64,000 nt of DNA from Bog-473 sp963807775 (GTDB lineage: Bacteria; Actinomycetota; Acidimicrobiia; Acidimicrobiales; RAAP-2). Shown here in pieces: positions 38,434 through 47,902 of the stretch. Every line of letters begins with the position of its first letter. Position 1 is the stretch's first letter. The notes under the pieces are model-generated. The model worked only from the letters and a program-made list of their open reading frames with translations, made no database searches and was not told the origin of the DNA. The position numbers were made by a program, and so were the translations under genes. The stretch covers positions 62,001 through 126,000 of the forward strand of contig CAWECY010000005.1 in NCBI GenBank assembly GCA_963807775.1, given 5' to 3'.

Positions 38434-38877
38434 TCACCGCCCCGGAAGGCGCGTCGTCACCTCTTGAAGAAACCAGCCGTTGCCGTCCGGATCGCTGAAC
38501 GAGGCAAACGAGCCATAGGTCTTGTGCTCCGGAGCCGGGCCCGGAGCGCGTGCCTCAGTGCCGGCGTGGTGGAACACCCCACCGGTGTCATGGAACACCT
38601 CGCTCACCTCGACACCACGGTCGACCAGCTCGGCCCGGGCCGCCTCGATGTCGGTGACGACGAGCTGCAGACCATCAGCCGAGCCCGGTGCGGCCGAGGT
38701 GACCCCGCTGCCGAAGATGATCGAGCACGCCGAGCCCGGCGGCGTCAGCTGCACGACCCGGAAGCCGCCGTCACCGGGGAAATCGGCGTCCAGGCGCCAC
38801 CCCAGCGACTCATAGAAGCCCTTGGCCCGGTCCACATCGGACACCGGCACCACCACCACTTCGAGCTTCATGTCCAC
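38434..38877 (-). CDS. VOC family protein (glyoxalase-like)
   Basis: A 147-residue single vicinal-oxygen-chelate fold. The first half-motif is LEVVVVPVSDVDRAKGFYESLGWRLDADF, and the second starts about residue 70 (GLQLVVTDIEAARAELVDRGVEVSEVFHD) and ends in SFSDPDGNGWFLQEV. Such proteins include glyoxalases, dioxygenases and antibiotic-binding proteins; nothing selects among them. It lies 61 bp upstream of the small protein/reductase pair on the same strand and may be the first gene of that operon. Confidence 0.8.
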   Translation of the reverse strand: MDMKLEVVVVPVSDVDRAKGFYESLGWRLDADFPGDGGFRVVQLTPPGSACSIIFGSGVTSAAPGSADGLQLVVTDIEAARAELVDRGVEVSEVFHDTGGVFHHAGTEARAPGPAPEHKTYGSFASFSDPDGNGWFLQEVTTRLPGR

Positions 38878-39053
38878 GACCGCAGCTCCTCTCCGTCGGG
38901 GCCGATAGCCACTGCCCCGCCCACGGGAGCCGGTCTCCGCACCACCTTCGCGCCGCTCGTCGTCGAAGTCCAGGGCCGATCATGTCGCGCAGGTCGGCGG
39001 CCGATCACAGGTCTCGATGACCTGTTCGGGCCGAGAACGCCGTGGCGTCGTCA

Positions 39054-40988
39054 TCAAGCCGGAGTTCGATCCGACGGACCCGACGTGCCGGGGGCATTTT
39101 CAGCCGGTGGTGTCTGTCGGAGTTCGGTCTCAGAAATGGCCCAGGCCGCGTTGACGAGCCCGATGTGGCTGAAGGCTTGGGGGAAGTTGCCCAAGAGCTC
39201 TCCGCTGACGGGATCGACCTCCTCAGCGAGCAGGCCGACGTCGTTGACGAAGGCGGCGGCCCGTTCGAAGACGGTGCGGGCCCGAGCCGGCTGTCCGGCC
39301 CGGGCCAGGGCCTGGGCCAGCCAGAAGGTGCACAGAAGGAACGTGCCTTCCTCGCCCTCGAGCCCGTCGTGGGACCGGTAGCGGTACACCAGTCCCCGCT
39401 CATCGGTGAGGCGTTCTTCGGTCGCGTTGATCGTGGCCAGCACTCTGGGATCGTCGGCGGGAAGGAACCCCACCAAGGGCAGCATCAGGCTGGAGGCGTC
39501 AAGCTCGTCGGAGCCGAAGGACTGGGTGAAGGCGTTGGCCCGGTCGCTCCAGCCTCTGGTCAGGATCGCCTCACGGATCTGGTCCTGGGTCTGCTTCCAT
39601 GCCTCGACTCGGTCGGAGGCGTCGAGACGGTCGGCTAAGGCCACCGCCCGGTCGAGGGCCACCCAGCACATCAGCTTGGAGTACAAGAAGTCGCGAGGCT
39701 CGCCCCGAACCTCCCAGATCCCTTGGTCTTTTTCCTGCCAGCGCCGGGCGGCGGTGTCGGCCAGTTGGACGAAGAACCGTCGTGTGGCTGGTGCCAGATC
39801 GGGGGGCGCACCCCACTTGTCAGGGGCGGCCATTGGCCCAACCCGTCGGGAGGCGTTGTCGAACAGGTGGTCGGAGAGGCGGTACACGGCGCTGAGCAAT
39901 TCGCCGTAGACGTCAAGCTGGCGCTGGTTCCAGGCACCGTTGCCGACCCGAACGGGGACAGAGTGTCGCCAGCCCTCCAGGTGCGGCAGCTCCCGCTCGG
40001 TCAGGTCCCGTTCGCCGCCGATGCCAAACATGATCTGCAGGTCGCCGCCCCGGTCGAGCGAGCCGGCCGCGGAGGTGGTCACGTAGTCGAAGAACTCATT
40101 GGCTTCGTCAGGGCAGGCCGCCACCCAAAGGGCCTCGATCGTGAAGGAAGCGTCCCGGACCCAGGCGTAGCGGTAGTCCCAGTTTCGGGTGCCGCCCACC
40201 GCCTCCGGCAGCGACGTGGTCGCCGCCGCGCAGATCGCACCGGTGGGCGCAAAGGAGAGTGCCTGGAGCACCCGTCCGCTGTGGTGCACCAGGTCTCGCC
40301 ACGGACCCACGTAGGCCTGGTGGAGCTCCGACCACGACTCCCACGCCGACACGGTGTCTTCGAACCGTGCGCCTATCTCGGATTGGCTCCAGACCTTGGC
40401 CGTGCCCGTCTCGGCCCGCTTGGCGTGGTGGAGGGCGAAGCCCGCGCTCTCGCCGCGGCGGAGCTGGAGCTGGCCTGAGACCGCCGACTGGTCGACGGTC
40501 AGGGCCATAGGAGAAGAGAGGACCAGCACGTCGGCGCCCCCGAACGCGGCCACTCCACCGTCGACGGCATCGAGCAGGGGATGGACCAGCCCGTACTCGG
40601 GGCGCGGGACGTACTCCAGGGACAACTCGACTTCTCCTTCAACGCACGTCGCACGCCGCAGCAGAAGATGCGGCGCACCCTTGCCGAGCTCATGCCCCCG
40701 GTTGCCGTCGCCCATGGCCAGGGCGTCGGTGATGGCGACCGTACCCGTCGGCGTGCGGAAGGTGGTCTCCAACACCATGGTGCGGTCCAGGTAGCGGCGA
40801 GTCACTTGTGTGGCGCTCGTGGCCCGGATCGACCAGTGGCCAGCTTCGTCACCGAGGAGGCGACCGAAGATCGACGGGCTGTCGAAGCGGGGGAAGCACA
40901 ACCAGTCGATCGACCCGTCCCGGCTCACCAGCGCAGCGCTGTGCCGATCCGAAAGGAGCGCATAGTCGGCTATAGGGGTCGTGCTCAT
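39054..40988 (-). CDS. Glycoside hydrolase family 15 (trehalase/glucoamylase-like)
   Basis: A 644-residue cytoplasmic-type GH15 protein. It starts IADYALLSDRHSAALVSRDGSIDWLCFPRFDSPSIFGRLLG, the family's beta-sandwich opening. An (alpha/alpha)6 barrel follows with GGTRNWDYRYAWVRDASFT, GIWEVRGEPRDFLYSK and EGEEGTFLLCTFWL, which hold the catalytic carboxylates. Actinobacterial members include the cytosolic trehalase of mycobacteria. A second GH15 gene begins at the right edge of the window. No signal peptide is seen. Confidence 0.87.
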   Translation of the reverse strand: MSTTPIADYALLSDRHSAALVSRDGSIDWLCFPRFDSPSIFGRLLGDEAGHWSIRATSATQVTRRYLDRTMVLETTFRTPTGTVAITDALAMGDGNRGHELGKGAPHLLLRRATCVEGEVELSLEYVPRPEYGLVHPLLDAVDGGVAAFGGADVLVLSSPMALTVDQSAVSGQLQLRRGESAGFALHHAKRAETGTAKVWSQSEIGARFEDTVSAWESWSELHQAYVGPWRDLVHHSGRVLQALSFAPTGAICAAATTSLPEAVGGTRNWDYRYAWVRDASFTIEALWVAACPDEANEFFDYVTTSAAGSLDRGGDLQIMFGIGGERDLTERELPHLEGWRHSVPVRVGNGAWNQRQLDVYGELLSAVYRLSDHLFDNASRRVGPMAAPDKWGAPPDLAPATRRFFVQLADTAARRWQEKDQGIWEVRGEPRDFLYSKLMCWVALDRAVALADRLDASDRVEAWKQTQDQIREAILTRGWSDRANAFTQSFGSDELDASSLMLPLVGFLPADDPRVLATINATEERLTDERGLVYRYRSHDGLEGEEGTFLLCTFWLAQALARAGQPARARTVFERAAAFVNDVGLLAEEVDPVSGELLGNFPQAFSHIGLVNAAWAISETELRQTPPAENAPGTSGPSDRTPA

Positions 40989-41286
40989 GTGAGCTCCTTC
41001 GCCCGTAGCATCCGCGGGATCGGTATCTGGCAGCTCCGGTGAAGCGTCGGGTCCCGCCCATTGTGGTCGGAGATCCGAGCTGTCAGCCGGGGACGATCAG
41101 CGTACTCAGCCCCGAACGACGAGGCCCGAACAGCGCGCGAGCCCAGTCACTACGGCTACGGATCCGCAGGGAGTCTACGCTGGTCACTCCGACCGGGCGT
41201 GACGCGCAAGTGTGCTGGGAAAGTCACCATTCAGAGCTGTGTCGGCGTTGTGTCACTCCCTTACCGAGTCGGGAGGTCCACCAACG

Positions 41287-41706
41287 ATGGGGATCCACCA
41301 ACCAGACCAGGCCATCTTCAGATCGGTCCTGCCCGAGGACATCGACTGGAAGCCGTTCCCGGCGTTCCCGCCGTCGGCGCGCCTGGCAATCGTCGTCGGC
41401 GAGCCTTCCGAACCGGGGCCTTACGTCATCAGGGTCAAGGTGCCCTCGGGCGTCAAGCTGATGCCGCACCAGCATCCGGAGGACCGCGTCTACACGGTCA
41501 TCTCCGGTGTCTTCTACATCGGGCTGGGGAGCCGGTTTGACGAGGAACAACTGCAGGCGTACCCGCCAGGCGCCGTCATCGTGCTCCCCGGCGGTACCCC
41601 TCATTTCCACTGGGCGAAGTCCGGTGCTTACGTCACCCAGGTGTCGGCCATCGGGCCGCTTGGTCTTGAATACCTCGACCCGATCGACGACCCGCGGAAC
41701 AAGTGA
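41287..41706 (+). CDS. Cupin-domain protein
   Basis: A 139-residue single cupin. Motif 1 is GVKLMPHQHPEDRVYTVISGVFYIGLG (His-x-His and Glu/Asp metal ligands) and motif 2 is YPPGAVIVLPGGTPHFHW. It probably binds Fe or Mn in a small beta-barrel. The start ATG 41287 follows GGGAGG; the open frame upstream to 41212 is not supported. The following gene (redoxin) is 162 bp downstream in the same direction. The reaction is unknown; many such proteins act in small-molecule oxidation or sugar isomerisation. Confidence 0.75.
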   Translation: MGIHQPDQAIFRSVLPEDIDWKPFPAFPPSARLAIVVGEPSEPGPYVIRVKVPSGVKLMPHQHPEDRVYTVISGVFYIGLGSRFDEEQLQAYPPGAVIVLPGGTPHFHWAKSGAYVTQVSAIGPLGLEYLDPIDDPRNK

Positions 41707-41868
41707 AGGATGCCCTCCCGCATTGACGGCGATGCGGCGATGAGGAGGTCGACGTGAGCGATCGCGAAGGATAATCTTGTGACGACAAGCTCGCCCGTCG
41801 CTGGGCAGGACGGGCTCGACTCCACCACGAAGGTTGCGCGCTTGAGGCGACGAAAGAGGCGGTGATCC

Positions 41869-42471
41869 ATGCGATCCGACATCAGACCCGGCGGCACCTT
41901 CCCCGACTACGCCCTGCCGGATCACACCAACACGGTGCGCAAGCTCAGCGAGCTCCAAGGCGACGACCCGCTGGTCCTCACACTGGCGCGGGGCAATTAC
42001 TGTCCGAAGGAGCACCAGCAGCACCTGGAGCTCGCTGCGAACTATCCGAAGGTCGCCGTCGCCTACACCCAGATCGTCACGATCTCGACCGACGACCACC
42101 ACACGACACAAGAGTTCCGCGCCTCAGTCGGCGCCCAGTGGACCTTCCTCTCCGATCCCGGTCGGACGATTCAGAAGGACCTCGACATCCAGGAATACAC
42201 CGACCCCGAGCACGACCCGATGATCCCCCACACGCTGGTGCTCAAGCCGGGACTGGTGATTCACAGCGTCTACAACGGGTACTGGTTCTGGGGACGCCCG
42301 TCGTTCTACGACTTGTGGCGCGACTTGTGCGCTGCGTCGAGCGAGATCCGCCCCGACTGGGACCTGAGCAAGCCGGGGCTGCGCGAGGCCTGGGATGCAG
42401 GCGATTACTCGAACTTTCACGGATGGAACAAGCGGGCTCCTCAGTCGACGCCGACGTCGTATGAGTCATAG
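41869..42471 (+). CDS. Redoxin (AhpC/TSA-like) protein
   Basis: A 200-residue thioredoxin-fold protein starting MRSDIRPGGTFPDYALPDHTNTVRKLSELQ. A single Cys is present at LARGNYCPKEHQQH (about residue 45), in the position of the peroxidatic Cys of peroxiredoxins. The usual PxxxTxxC context is altered, so peroxidase activity is uncertain. A C-terminal YNGYWFWGRPSFYDLWRDL segment is characteristic of this subgroup. A broken paralogue with a deletion lies at 32461-32948. Confidence 0.75.
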   Translation: MRSDIRPGGTFPDYALPDHTNTVRKLSELQGDDPLVLTLARGNYCPKEHQQHLELAANYPKVAVAYTQIVTISTDDHHTTQEFRASVGAQWTFLSDPGRTIQKDLDIQEYTDPEHDPMIPHTLVLKPGLVIHSVYNGYWFWGRPSFYDLWRDLCAASSEIRPDWDLSKPGLREAWDAGDYSNFHGWNKRAPQSTPTSYES

Positions 42472-42554
42472 CTGAATGTGGATCTGCCTGCGCCGGCCAG
42501 ACGGGTCCACGTCGAGGCTGGTTGCAGGCGCTGCGAGCCGGAGCGAAAGGGTAG

Positions 42555-43516
42555 GTGGTAGTGGTGCGAACGCCGGTCTGCGAGCTGCTCGGGATTGAAC
42601 AGCCGATCGTCCAGGCGCCGATGTCGGCGGTGCCCGAACTGGCGGCAGCGGTCTCGAATGCCGGCGCGCTCGGCATGTTGGCGCTGACGTGGTCCACTCC
42701 CGCCGGAGACGTGGTTCGTGAGACGGCGGCGCTCACCGATCGTCCCTTTGGCGGCAATCTGGTTCTCACCTCCGATCAGCACCGTCGCCTCGACGAGGCC
42801 CTCGAAGCCGGTCTGCGGATCGTGTCGCTGTTCTGGGGAGATCCCGCCGGCTACGTCGAGCAGGTCCACGACGCCAACGGAGTCGTTCTGCACACGGTCG
42901 GCAGCGCCGAAGAGGCGCGGCGGGCGGTCGCCAGCGGAGTCGATGTCGTCGTGGCGCAGGGTTGGGAGGCTGGCGGGCACGTGTGGGGTCAGGTTGCGAC
43001 GCTTCCCTTGGTGCCCGCCGTCGTGGACGCGGTGGCGCCGGTGCCAGTGATCGCGGCCGGCGGGATCGGGGACGCTCGTGGCGTGGCCGCCGTGCTCGCG
43101 CTGGGCGCTCAAGCGGCGTGGCTGGGTACCCGGTTTCTGCTGGCCCAGGAGATGCCCATCCACGAGGAGTATCGCCGTCGTCTGATGGACGCGGCCGAGA
43201 CCGATGCGCGAGTGGTACGCCGACCTCTACGAGGTCGGGTGGCCGGACTGCGCCCCACCGCGCCCTCCGCAACTCGACGGCCGAGATGTGGGAGGCCGCG
43301 GGCCGGCCCCCACTGGGGAGTCGACCGGGAGAGGGCGATGTCATCGCGCACTTCGCCTCCGGCGAAGAAATCCTCCGGTACGAGCCGGCGGCGCCGATGG
43401 TCGGTACCACCGGTGATATCGAAGCGCTCTCATTGTGGGCCGGACAGAGCGTTGCGCTCGCCAGGCAGCCACAACCAGCAGCAGAGATCGTGGCCGAGCT
43501 CGTCTCCGGCTTGTAA
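42555..43516 (+). pseudogene. Nitronate monooxygenase (2-nitropropane dioxygenase), twice frameshifted
   Basis: An FMN TIM-barrel enzyme. The 5' frame is normal through QPIVQAPMSAVPELAAAVSNAGALGML, DVVVAQGWEAGGHVWGQ and VIAAGGIGDARGVAAVLALGAQAAWLGTRFL. After DAAETDAR (about 43211) an extra base moves the coding to the frame reading WYADLYEVGWPD. A second extra base near 43239 moves it to APHRALRNSTAEMWEAAGRPPLG, which continues to VSGL at 43516. Two one-base insertions within 30 bp leave everything else readable. Family members oxidise alkyl nitronates or act as broad flavin oxidases. Confidence 0.8.
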
Positions 43517-43747
43517 CCGAAGCCGGCATGCCGCTGGCGTCGATGAGTCAGTAGGTCGGGCGATTGGAACGGTGAAGGCATGGAGCATTTGGCCGACTTC
43601 GATGTCAATGTGCCAAAAAGGGACGCCGCAGACCGAGCCGAAGGGACGCATTTCGGCAGATCTGGGCAACTCTGGATGGAAGGTGCAGGTTCGGGTGCAC
43701 GGAGGGTTCGCATGGCGCCTCCGCTCTACGAAGACTTGGAGCAAAGG

Positions 43748-44182
43748 ATGAACTTTCAGGGTGTCGTGATGAACGTGGCCGATCTCAACCGATCGATTGA
43801 CTTCTATCGTGAGGTGCTTGGGTTCTACGCTGCTGTCCCAAGAGGAGCAGTTGGCGGCGGTGAGCGCTCCGGGGAGCGACCGAACCTCAGGTCATCGTGT
43901 TGCGAGCGCTTGGGAGCAGTCCTGTCGGAGGAGCTCGCCATATCGGTCTGCGAGCCTTCATATTGGAAGTCGAGTCAGCCGATCAACTGGAGCGGATCGC
44001 GAGCGATTTGGACTCTCGGAGGCTCCTCGTCAGCCGGCGTGATCACAGCCGAGTGGACTGCGGTGGTTGGCCGCGACCCGGACGGGGTGGCCGTCGTCGT
44101 GGCCTGGCACGCCGGCGGGGGGCGGATTACTGAGGACAGCTGGACAACGTTAGACGATTTTCTCTACGGAATCGGCGAGTAG
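43748..44182 (+). pseudogene. VOC-family protein, frameshifted
   Basis: ATG 43748 starts MNFQGVVMNVADLNRSIDFYREVLGF, a clear VOC N-terminus. The frame then shifts to one reading TLLSQEEQLAAVSAPGSD and to another reading GGARHIGLRAFILEVESADQLERIASDLDSRR. It returns to the first frame for TAVVGRDPDGVAVVVAWHAGG and ends at 44182. At least two or three shifts are needed, so decay is more likely than a single error. The segment GRDPDGVAVVVAW is the usual C-terminal VOC motif. Confidence 0.65.
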
Positions 44183-44301
44183 GCGAACTCAGAGAGCCCC
44201 TCGATGACGGACCGAGGCGCCGGGAAAGAGTCGGTATGAGCCGCTTGGATTGTCGACCCTTGGAAGCGTCCGAGGCCTGACAAAGAGAAAGGGCAAATGT
44301 G

Positions 44302-44787
44302 ATGACGGAAGGCAGCCAAAACGGGCCCGTGCTGTTCTGCTTCGACGGCTCTGACGGATCGCGAGCAGCCATGAGAGCCGCGGCGGACCTGATTGTCCGA
44401 CCGGTGGACGCTGTTGTGCTCACGGTGTGGGAAACGGTCGCAACGCGCCTGGCTCTGGCCGGCGCCTTCGCGGCGGGGACGACGACGGGGGGCGCTGACC
44501 TGGATGCCGAGGAAGAGTCGTATGCCAGGTCAGTGGCCGAAGAGGGGGCGCTCAGGGCGATTGAGCACGGATATACGGCCTCACCGATGATCAAGGAGTC
44601 CTTCGAAGGGATTCCCAAGGCCATCTTGGATACCGCGGACGAGCTCTCAGCACGCTTGATCGTCTGCGGCCAACGGGGTCGGGGAGTTCTACGTAGCACC
44701 TTGCTTGGCAGCGTCTCGCACACCCTGGCCTCGCATACCCGACGCCCGATCCTGATTGCTCCAGAACACCCTGCAGGCCACGATTGA
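44302..44787 (+). CDS. Universal stress protein (UspA family)
   Basis: A 161-residue Usp domain: VLFCFDGSDGSRAAMRAAADLI at the N-terminus and, near the C-terminus, CGQRGRGVLRSTLLGSVSHTLASHTRRPILIAP. The latter follows the ATP-binding G-2x-G-9x-G-S pattern, unlike the Usp at the left edge of the window. The ATG at 44302 follows AGAGAAAGGG (a GTG one codon earlier is also possible). Likely a cytoplasmic stress protein; no operon is evident. Confidence 0.85.
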   Translation: MTEGSQNGPVLFCFDGSDGSRAAMRAAADLIVRPVDAVVLTVWETVATRLALAGAFAAGTTTGGADLDAEEESYARSVAEEGALRAIEHGYTASPMIKESFEGIPKAILDTADELSARLIVCGQRGRGVLRSTLLGSVSHTLASHTRRPILIAPEHPAGHD

Positions 44788-44899
44788 GAGTTGCCTCACG
44801 CCGGGAGCGGCTGCATCTGCTGCGATCGGTTTACCGCCAAGGGCGACGCGTCTCGTAAACCCACGGATGCTTTGGAGAGTCCGCGTTCTTCGGCCCAGA

Positions 44900-45304
44900 T
44901 CAGGCTCTCGCGATCTCCCGGCCCGGCATCGGCTCTGCGAGTGCCATCCGCCATTCGGGCGCACCGAAGGGGTCGGCGAAGTACTGCGTCTCGTGGACCA
45001 CATACTCATTCGCGAACTCCATGATGCTCACGGAGTAGCTGGGCACTCCGTCGTACGTGATGACGCACTCACTGACCCAAAGGTCGCCACCGCCGACGAT
45101 CCGGAGGACGGTGAAGTGCCGAACGGCAGGGTGTGCGCCGCGTTGTGCCGAAATCCTGTCACGGCCCCGGAATCGTTCACCGGACTGCGGATAGTCGAGG
45201 ATCGCGTCCGCACTGTAGATGGCATGCTCGACTTCGCTATCTCCGCGTTCGGATGCCTGCCAGTGCTCCTCGATGGCGGCCCTCGTCTGGCTGTCCGGGT
45301 TCAT
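44900..45304 (-). CDS. SnoaL/NTF2-like protein
   Basis: A 134-residue small alpha+beta barrel (NTF2-like) protein: AIEEHWQASERGDSEVEHAIYSADAILDYPQSGERFRGRDRI, then the VLRIVGGGDLWVSECVITYDG strands. Such proteins are often hydratases, isomerases or dehydratases on small hydrophobic molecules, or simple binding proteins. I chose ATG 45304 (AGGAAGTGTC upstream) because the open frame to 45559 is antisense to the next gene. The gene lies 35 bp downstream of the small 102-residue gene on the same strand. Confidence 0.78.
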   Translation of the reverse strand: MNPDSQTRAAIEEHWQASERGDSEVEHAIYSADAILDYPQSGERFRGRDRISAQRGAHPAVRHFTVLRIVGGGDLWVSECVITYDGVPSYSVSIMEFANEYVVHETQYFADPFGAPEWRMALAEPMPGREIARA

Positions 45305-45339
45305 GACACTTCCTTTCTCCCCGCGGTCCCCAACCGTGG

Positions 45340-45648
45340 TCAGATCTCTTTGCTCTTGGCCTCGAGTTCCTCCACGACGGCTCGATACCCAGCACTGGTC
45401 AACATCCGCCGAAGATCGACGACCTGTTGGACGTCGATGTCCTTGTGCTTCGGGGGGCTGAGGAACTCGCTCTCGGTCCCGAGAGTGACCACGTACTTGC
45501 CGTCGTGGCGCTGCTCGACCGATCCCACGGCTTCCAGCAAGGACAGTACGTCCGGCCATTCGATGTTGTGGCTCGTCGGGTGCTGAAAGATCTGCAAGAG
45601 CGTGTCGCGATGATGGCTGTTCAGGTGCTCAGGGACCGGGACTGACAT
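45340..45648 (-). CDS. Small protein, possibly HicA-like
   Basis: A 102-residue protein: EHLNSHHRDTLLQIFQHPTSHNIEWPDVLSLLEAVGSVEQRHDGKYVV. The short helix-strand pattern and conserved His residues resemble proteins sometimes labelled HicA-like, but the typical HicA Gly-His-Gly loop is not clear and no HicB partner adjoins. Its partner gene, if any, is the SnoaL-like gene downstream. I place no function on it. Confidence 0.55.
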   Translation of the reverse strand: MSVPVPEHLNSHHRDTLLQIFQHPTSHNIEWPDVLSLLEAVGSVEQRHDGKYVVTLGTESEFLSPPKHKDIDVQQVVDLRRMLTSAGYRAVVEELEAKSKEI

Positions 45649-45937
45649 CCAACTCCTCTCATCGGATTGGCCATGGCATCCGTGACGTCGACCTTGGCAG
45701 TTTGCCGAGGTCCTTCGGAGGCTACCTCTCGGCCCTGGAATGACCTAATACTTCGTGAAGATGGTCCGGTCTTGTCTCGGGGGCAGTGAGGCTGCGGCGG
45801 CACCTCGGGGACCTGCGCTGACAGTGGAGCCCGCGCACGGAAAAGGGCACAGTCGAGGGATCAAGTGGAAACTGGTTGGACGGAACGTCGCGGTTGGGGA
45901 GTAGCAGGCACCCAAGCGGCGAGAATCGGCCTATTGA

Positions 45938-47623
45938 CTAGGCATTCATAGCGAGATACTCGTGGACGGCCCGCACGGCACTCGAACCCTCACCAACGGC
46001 AGCCGCAACTCGCTTCATGGAACCCAGACGGACGTCGCCGACCGCGAAGACTCCAGGCGCTGAGGTCTCGAACGGCAAGGGCTCCCTTTCGGCAAAGATG
46101 GGACTGTCGAGCGCGTGAGCTGGAATGGAGCGATCGGTGAGGATGAACCCCTTCTCGTCTAGGGCAACGACGTCTTGGAGCCACGACGTAGCAGGTTCCG
46201 CACCGATGAAGCAGAAGAGCGCAACACACTTCTTGGTGCTGCGGTCTCCAGACGGCGTGTGCTCGAGGACGACGGATTCGAGGTGATCGTCGCCGTCGAG
46301 AACCCGGACCTGGGTGTCGGGCAGGACCTCGATATTGGGATCGGCCGCAATGCGGTCGATGAGGTAGCGCGACATGCTGCTCGAGAGGTCAGGTCGGCGG
46401 ATCACGATCGAGACCCTGCTTCCTCCCTGGCTCAGGTAGATGGCGGCCTGCCCGGCCGAGTTGCCACCGCCCACCACCACCACGTCGGAGCCGCTGCACG
46501 ATCGGGTCTCGAGGTCGGTCGCTGCGTAGTAGACCCCGTTGCCTTCGAACTGCTCGAGGTTCGGGATGGCCAGCCGCTGGTACCGGGCACCCGTGGCGAT
46601 GATCACCGCTCGAGCGGGAACCTCACTCTGGTCGATCAGGGAAACGACGTGAAATCCGTGCTCCACACGCAATCCTGAGACCTCGCAGGGGCTGACCAGC
46701 CACGCCCCCAGTCGCTGAGCCTGGACGGCCGTTCTGGCCGTGAGGTCACCCCCAGAAATGCCATTGGGGAACCCTGCGTAGTTCTCGATGCGAGAGCTGG
46801 AACCGGCCTGTCCACCTGGACCGACCGCGTCGAGCGAGACCGTATCGAGACCTTCGGAGGCTCCGTAGACCGAGGCGGCGAGCCCCGCCGGACCGATCCC
46901 GACGACGACCAGATCGAACGTCCGGCCGGGGATCGGATGGTAGGTCAGCCCCAGCTGCTCCGCGAACTGGCCTGGCGTCGGATGACGGAGGATTCCGGTC
47001 GGAGTGATCACGACCGGGGAGTCGCCCGGGCGAAGGCCCTTGCTGGCAAGAAGCGCCCCGACGTCGTCCGCCTCTTCGAGGTCGATCCAGCTGTAGGCCA
47101 GACGGTTTCGGGCGGCGAACGTGCGTAGGGCCAGGGCTTCGCGTGAGAAACGCGAACCGATGATCTGAATGGTGTCGGCGACCGCGCTCTCTCGGATCGT
47201 CTCCCTCCGGGCGATGAGCGCCCCGAAGATGGCATCCGAAATGGTGGGCTTTGTTGCCATCAATCGGCGGAACGAGTCTTGGGGAATGACCAGTGCCGTC
47301 CCGCTTCGCGTGGACCGGGCCGTCAGAAACGTGCGCTGACCGGTAAGGAGACTCAGTTCGCCGACGAACTGTCCGGCCGTGTAGGCGACGACCAGCTCTT
47401 GGGACTCGTCGTCTCGGACAACCTCGACCTCGCCTTCGATCACGACGTAGAAATCCCGCGTCGACTCGCCGGCACGGTAGAGCAAGTCTCCCGCGGCCAG
47501 CTCGCGTCGCTCACCGAACTCGGAGAGCTCTTCCAGAACCTCTGGTGGGAAGACGGGAAACCGCCGATCCGCGGGGTCGGCTACGAGAATCGGCGTTCGG
47601 GTGCCCTGGTCCTGGCCAATCAC
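45938..47623 (-). CDS. Fusion of CRP-like cNMP-binding domain and thioredoxin reductase-like flavoenzyme
   Basis: About 561 residues. The N-terminal part (residues 20-150) is a cyclic-nucleotide-binding beta barrel (GDLLYRAGESTRDFYVVIEGEVEVV, then GQFVGELSLLTGQRTFLTARS). The C-terminal half is a TrxR-like fold: FDLVVVGIGPAGLAASVYGASEG, AGSSSRIENYAGFPNGI and VVVVGGGNSAGQAAIYL. The redox CxxC of true thioredoxin reductase is missing: around ATDLETRSCSGSD only one Cys remains. So it probably does not reduce thioredoxin in the usual way. I chose GTG 47623; the open frame continues to 47743. It may sense a cyclic nucleotide or effector while reducing an unknown acceptor. Confidence 0.8.
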   Translation of the reverse strand: MIGQDQGTRTPILVADPADRRFPVFPPEVLEELSEFGERRELAAGDLLYRAGESTRDFYVVIEGEVEVVRDDESQELVVAYTAGQFVGELSLLTGQRTFLTARSTRSGTALVIPQDSFRRLMATKPTISDAIFGALIARRETIRESAVADTIQIIGSRFSREALALRTFAARNRLAYSWIDLEEADDVGALLASKGLRPGDSPVVITPTGILRHPTPGQFAEQLGLTYHPIPGRTFDLVVVGIGPAGLAASVYGASEGLDTVSLDAVGPGGQAGSSSRIENYAGFPNGISGGDLTARTAVQAQRLGAWLVSPCEVSGLRVEHGFHVVSLIDQSEVPARAVIIATGARYQRLAIPNLEQFEGNGVYYAATDLETRSCSGSDVVVVGGGNSAGQAAIYLSQGGSRVSIVIRRPDLSSSMSRYLIDRIAADPNIEVLPDTQVRVLDGDDHLESVVLEHTPSGDRSTKKCVALFCFIGAEPATSWLQDVVALDEKGFILTDRSIPAHALDSPIFAEREPLPFETSAPGVFAVGDVRLGSMKRVAAAVGEGSSAVRAVHEYLAMNA

Positions 47624-47902
47624 GCAGCCATCATCCCGGGATTGCCGATCTGGTTTGGCAGTGAACGCTCCGCATCGTGATCGAGCCGGAAACCCAATTT
47701 GGCCCCTCTCGGGCTGCCCTGGCTCACACACCCGACGGTACACCTGAGGCCGCCGCGACGCTCCGGCACCGCCGTGTGGAAGGGAGCCCGCTCACGCCGG
47801 TACCGAGACAGAGCGAGGGCGCGACGACCGGATGGAAATCACCAGAACGGTGTGCTTTGGTGTGACGGTGGCTGAAGAGGAACAGACCGATTGGAGGCGC
47901 GC

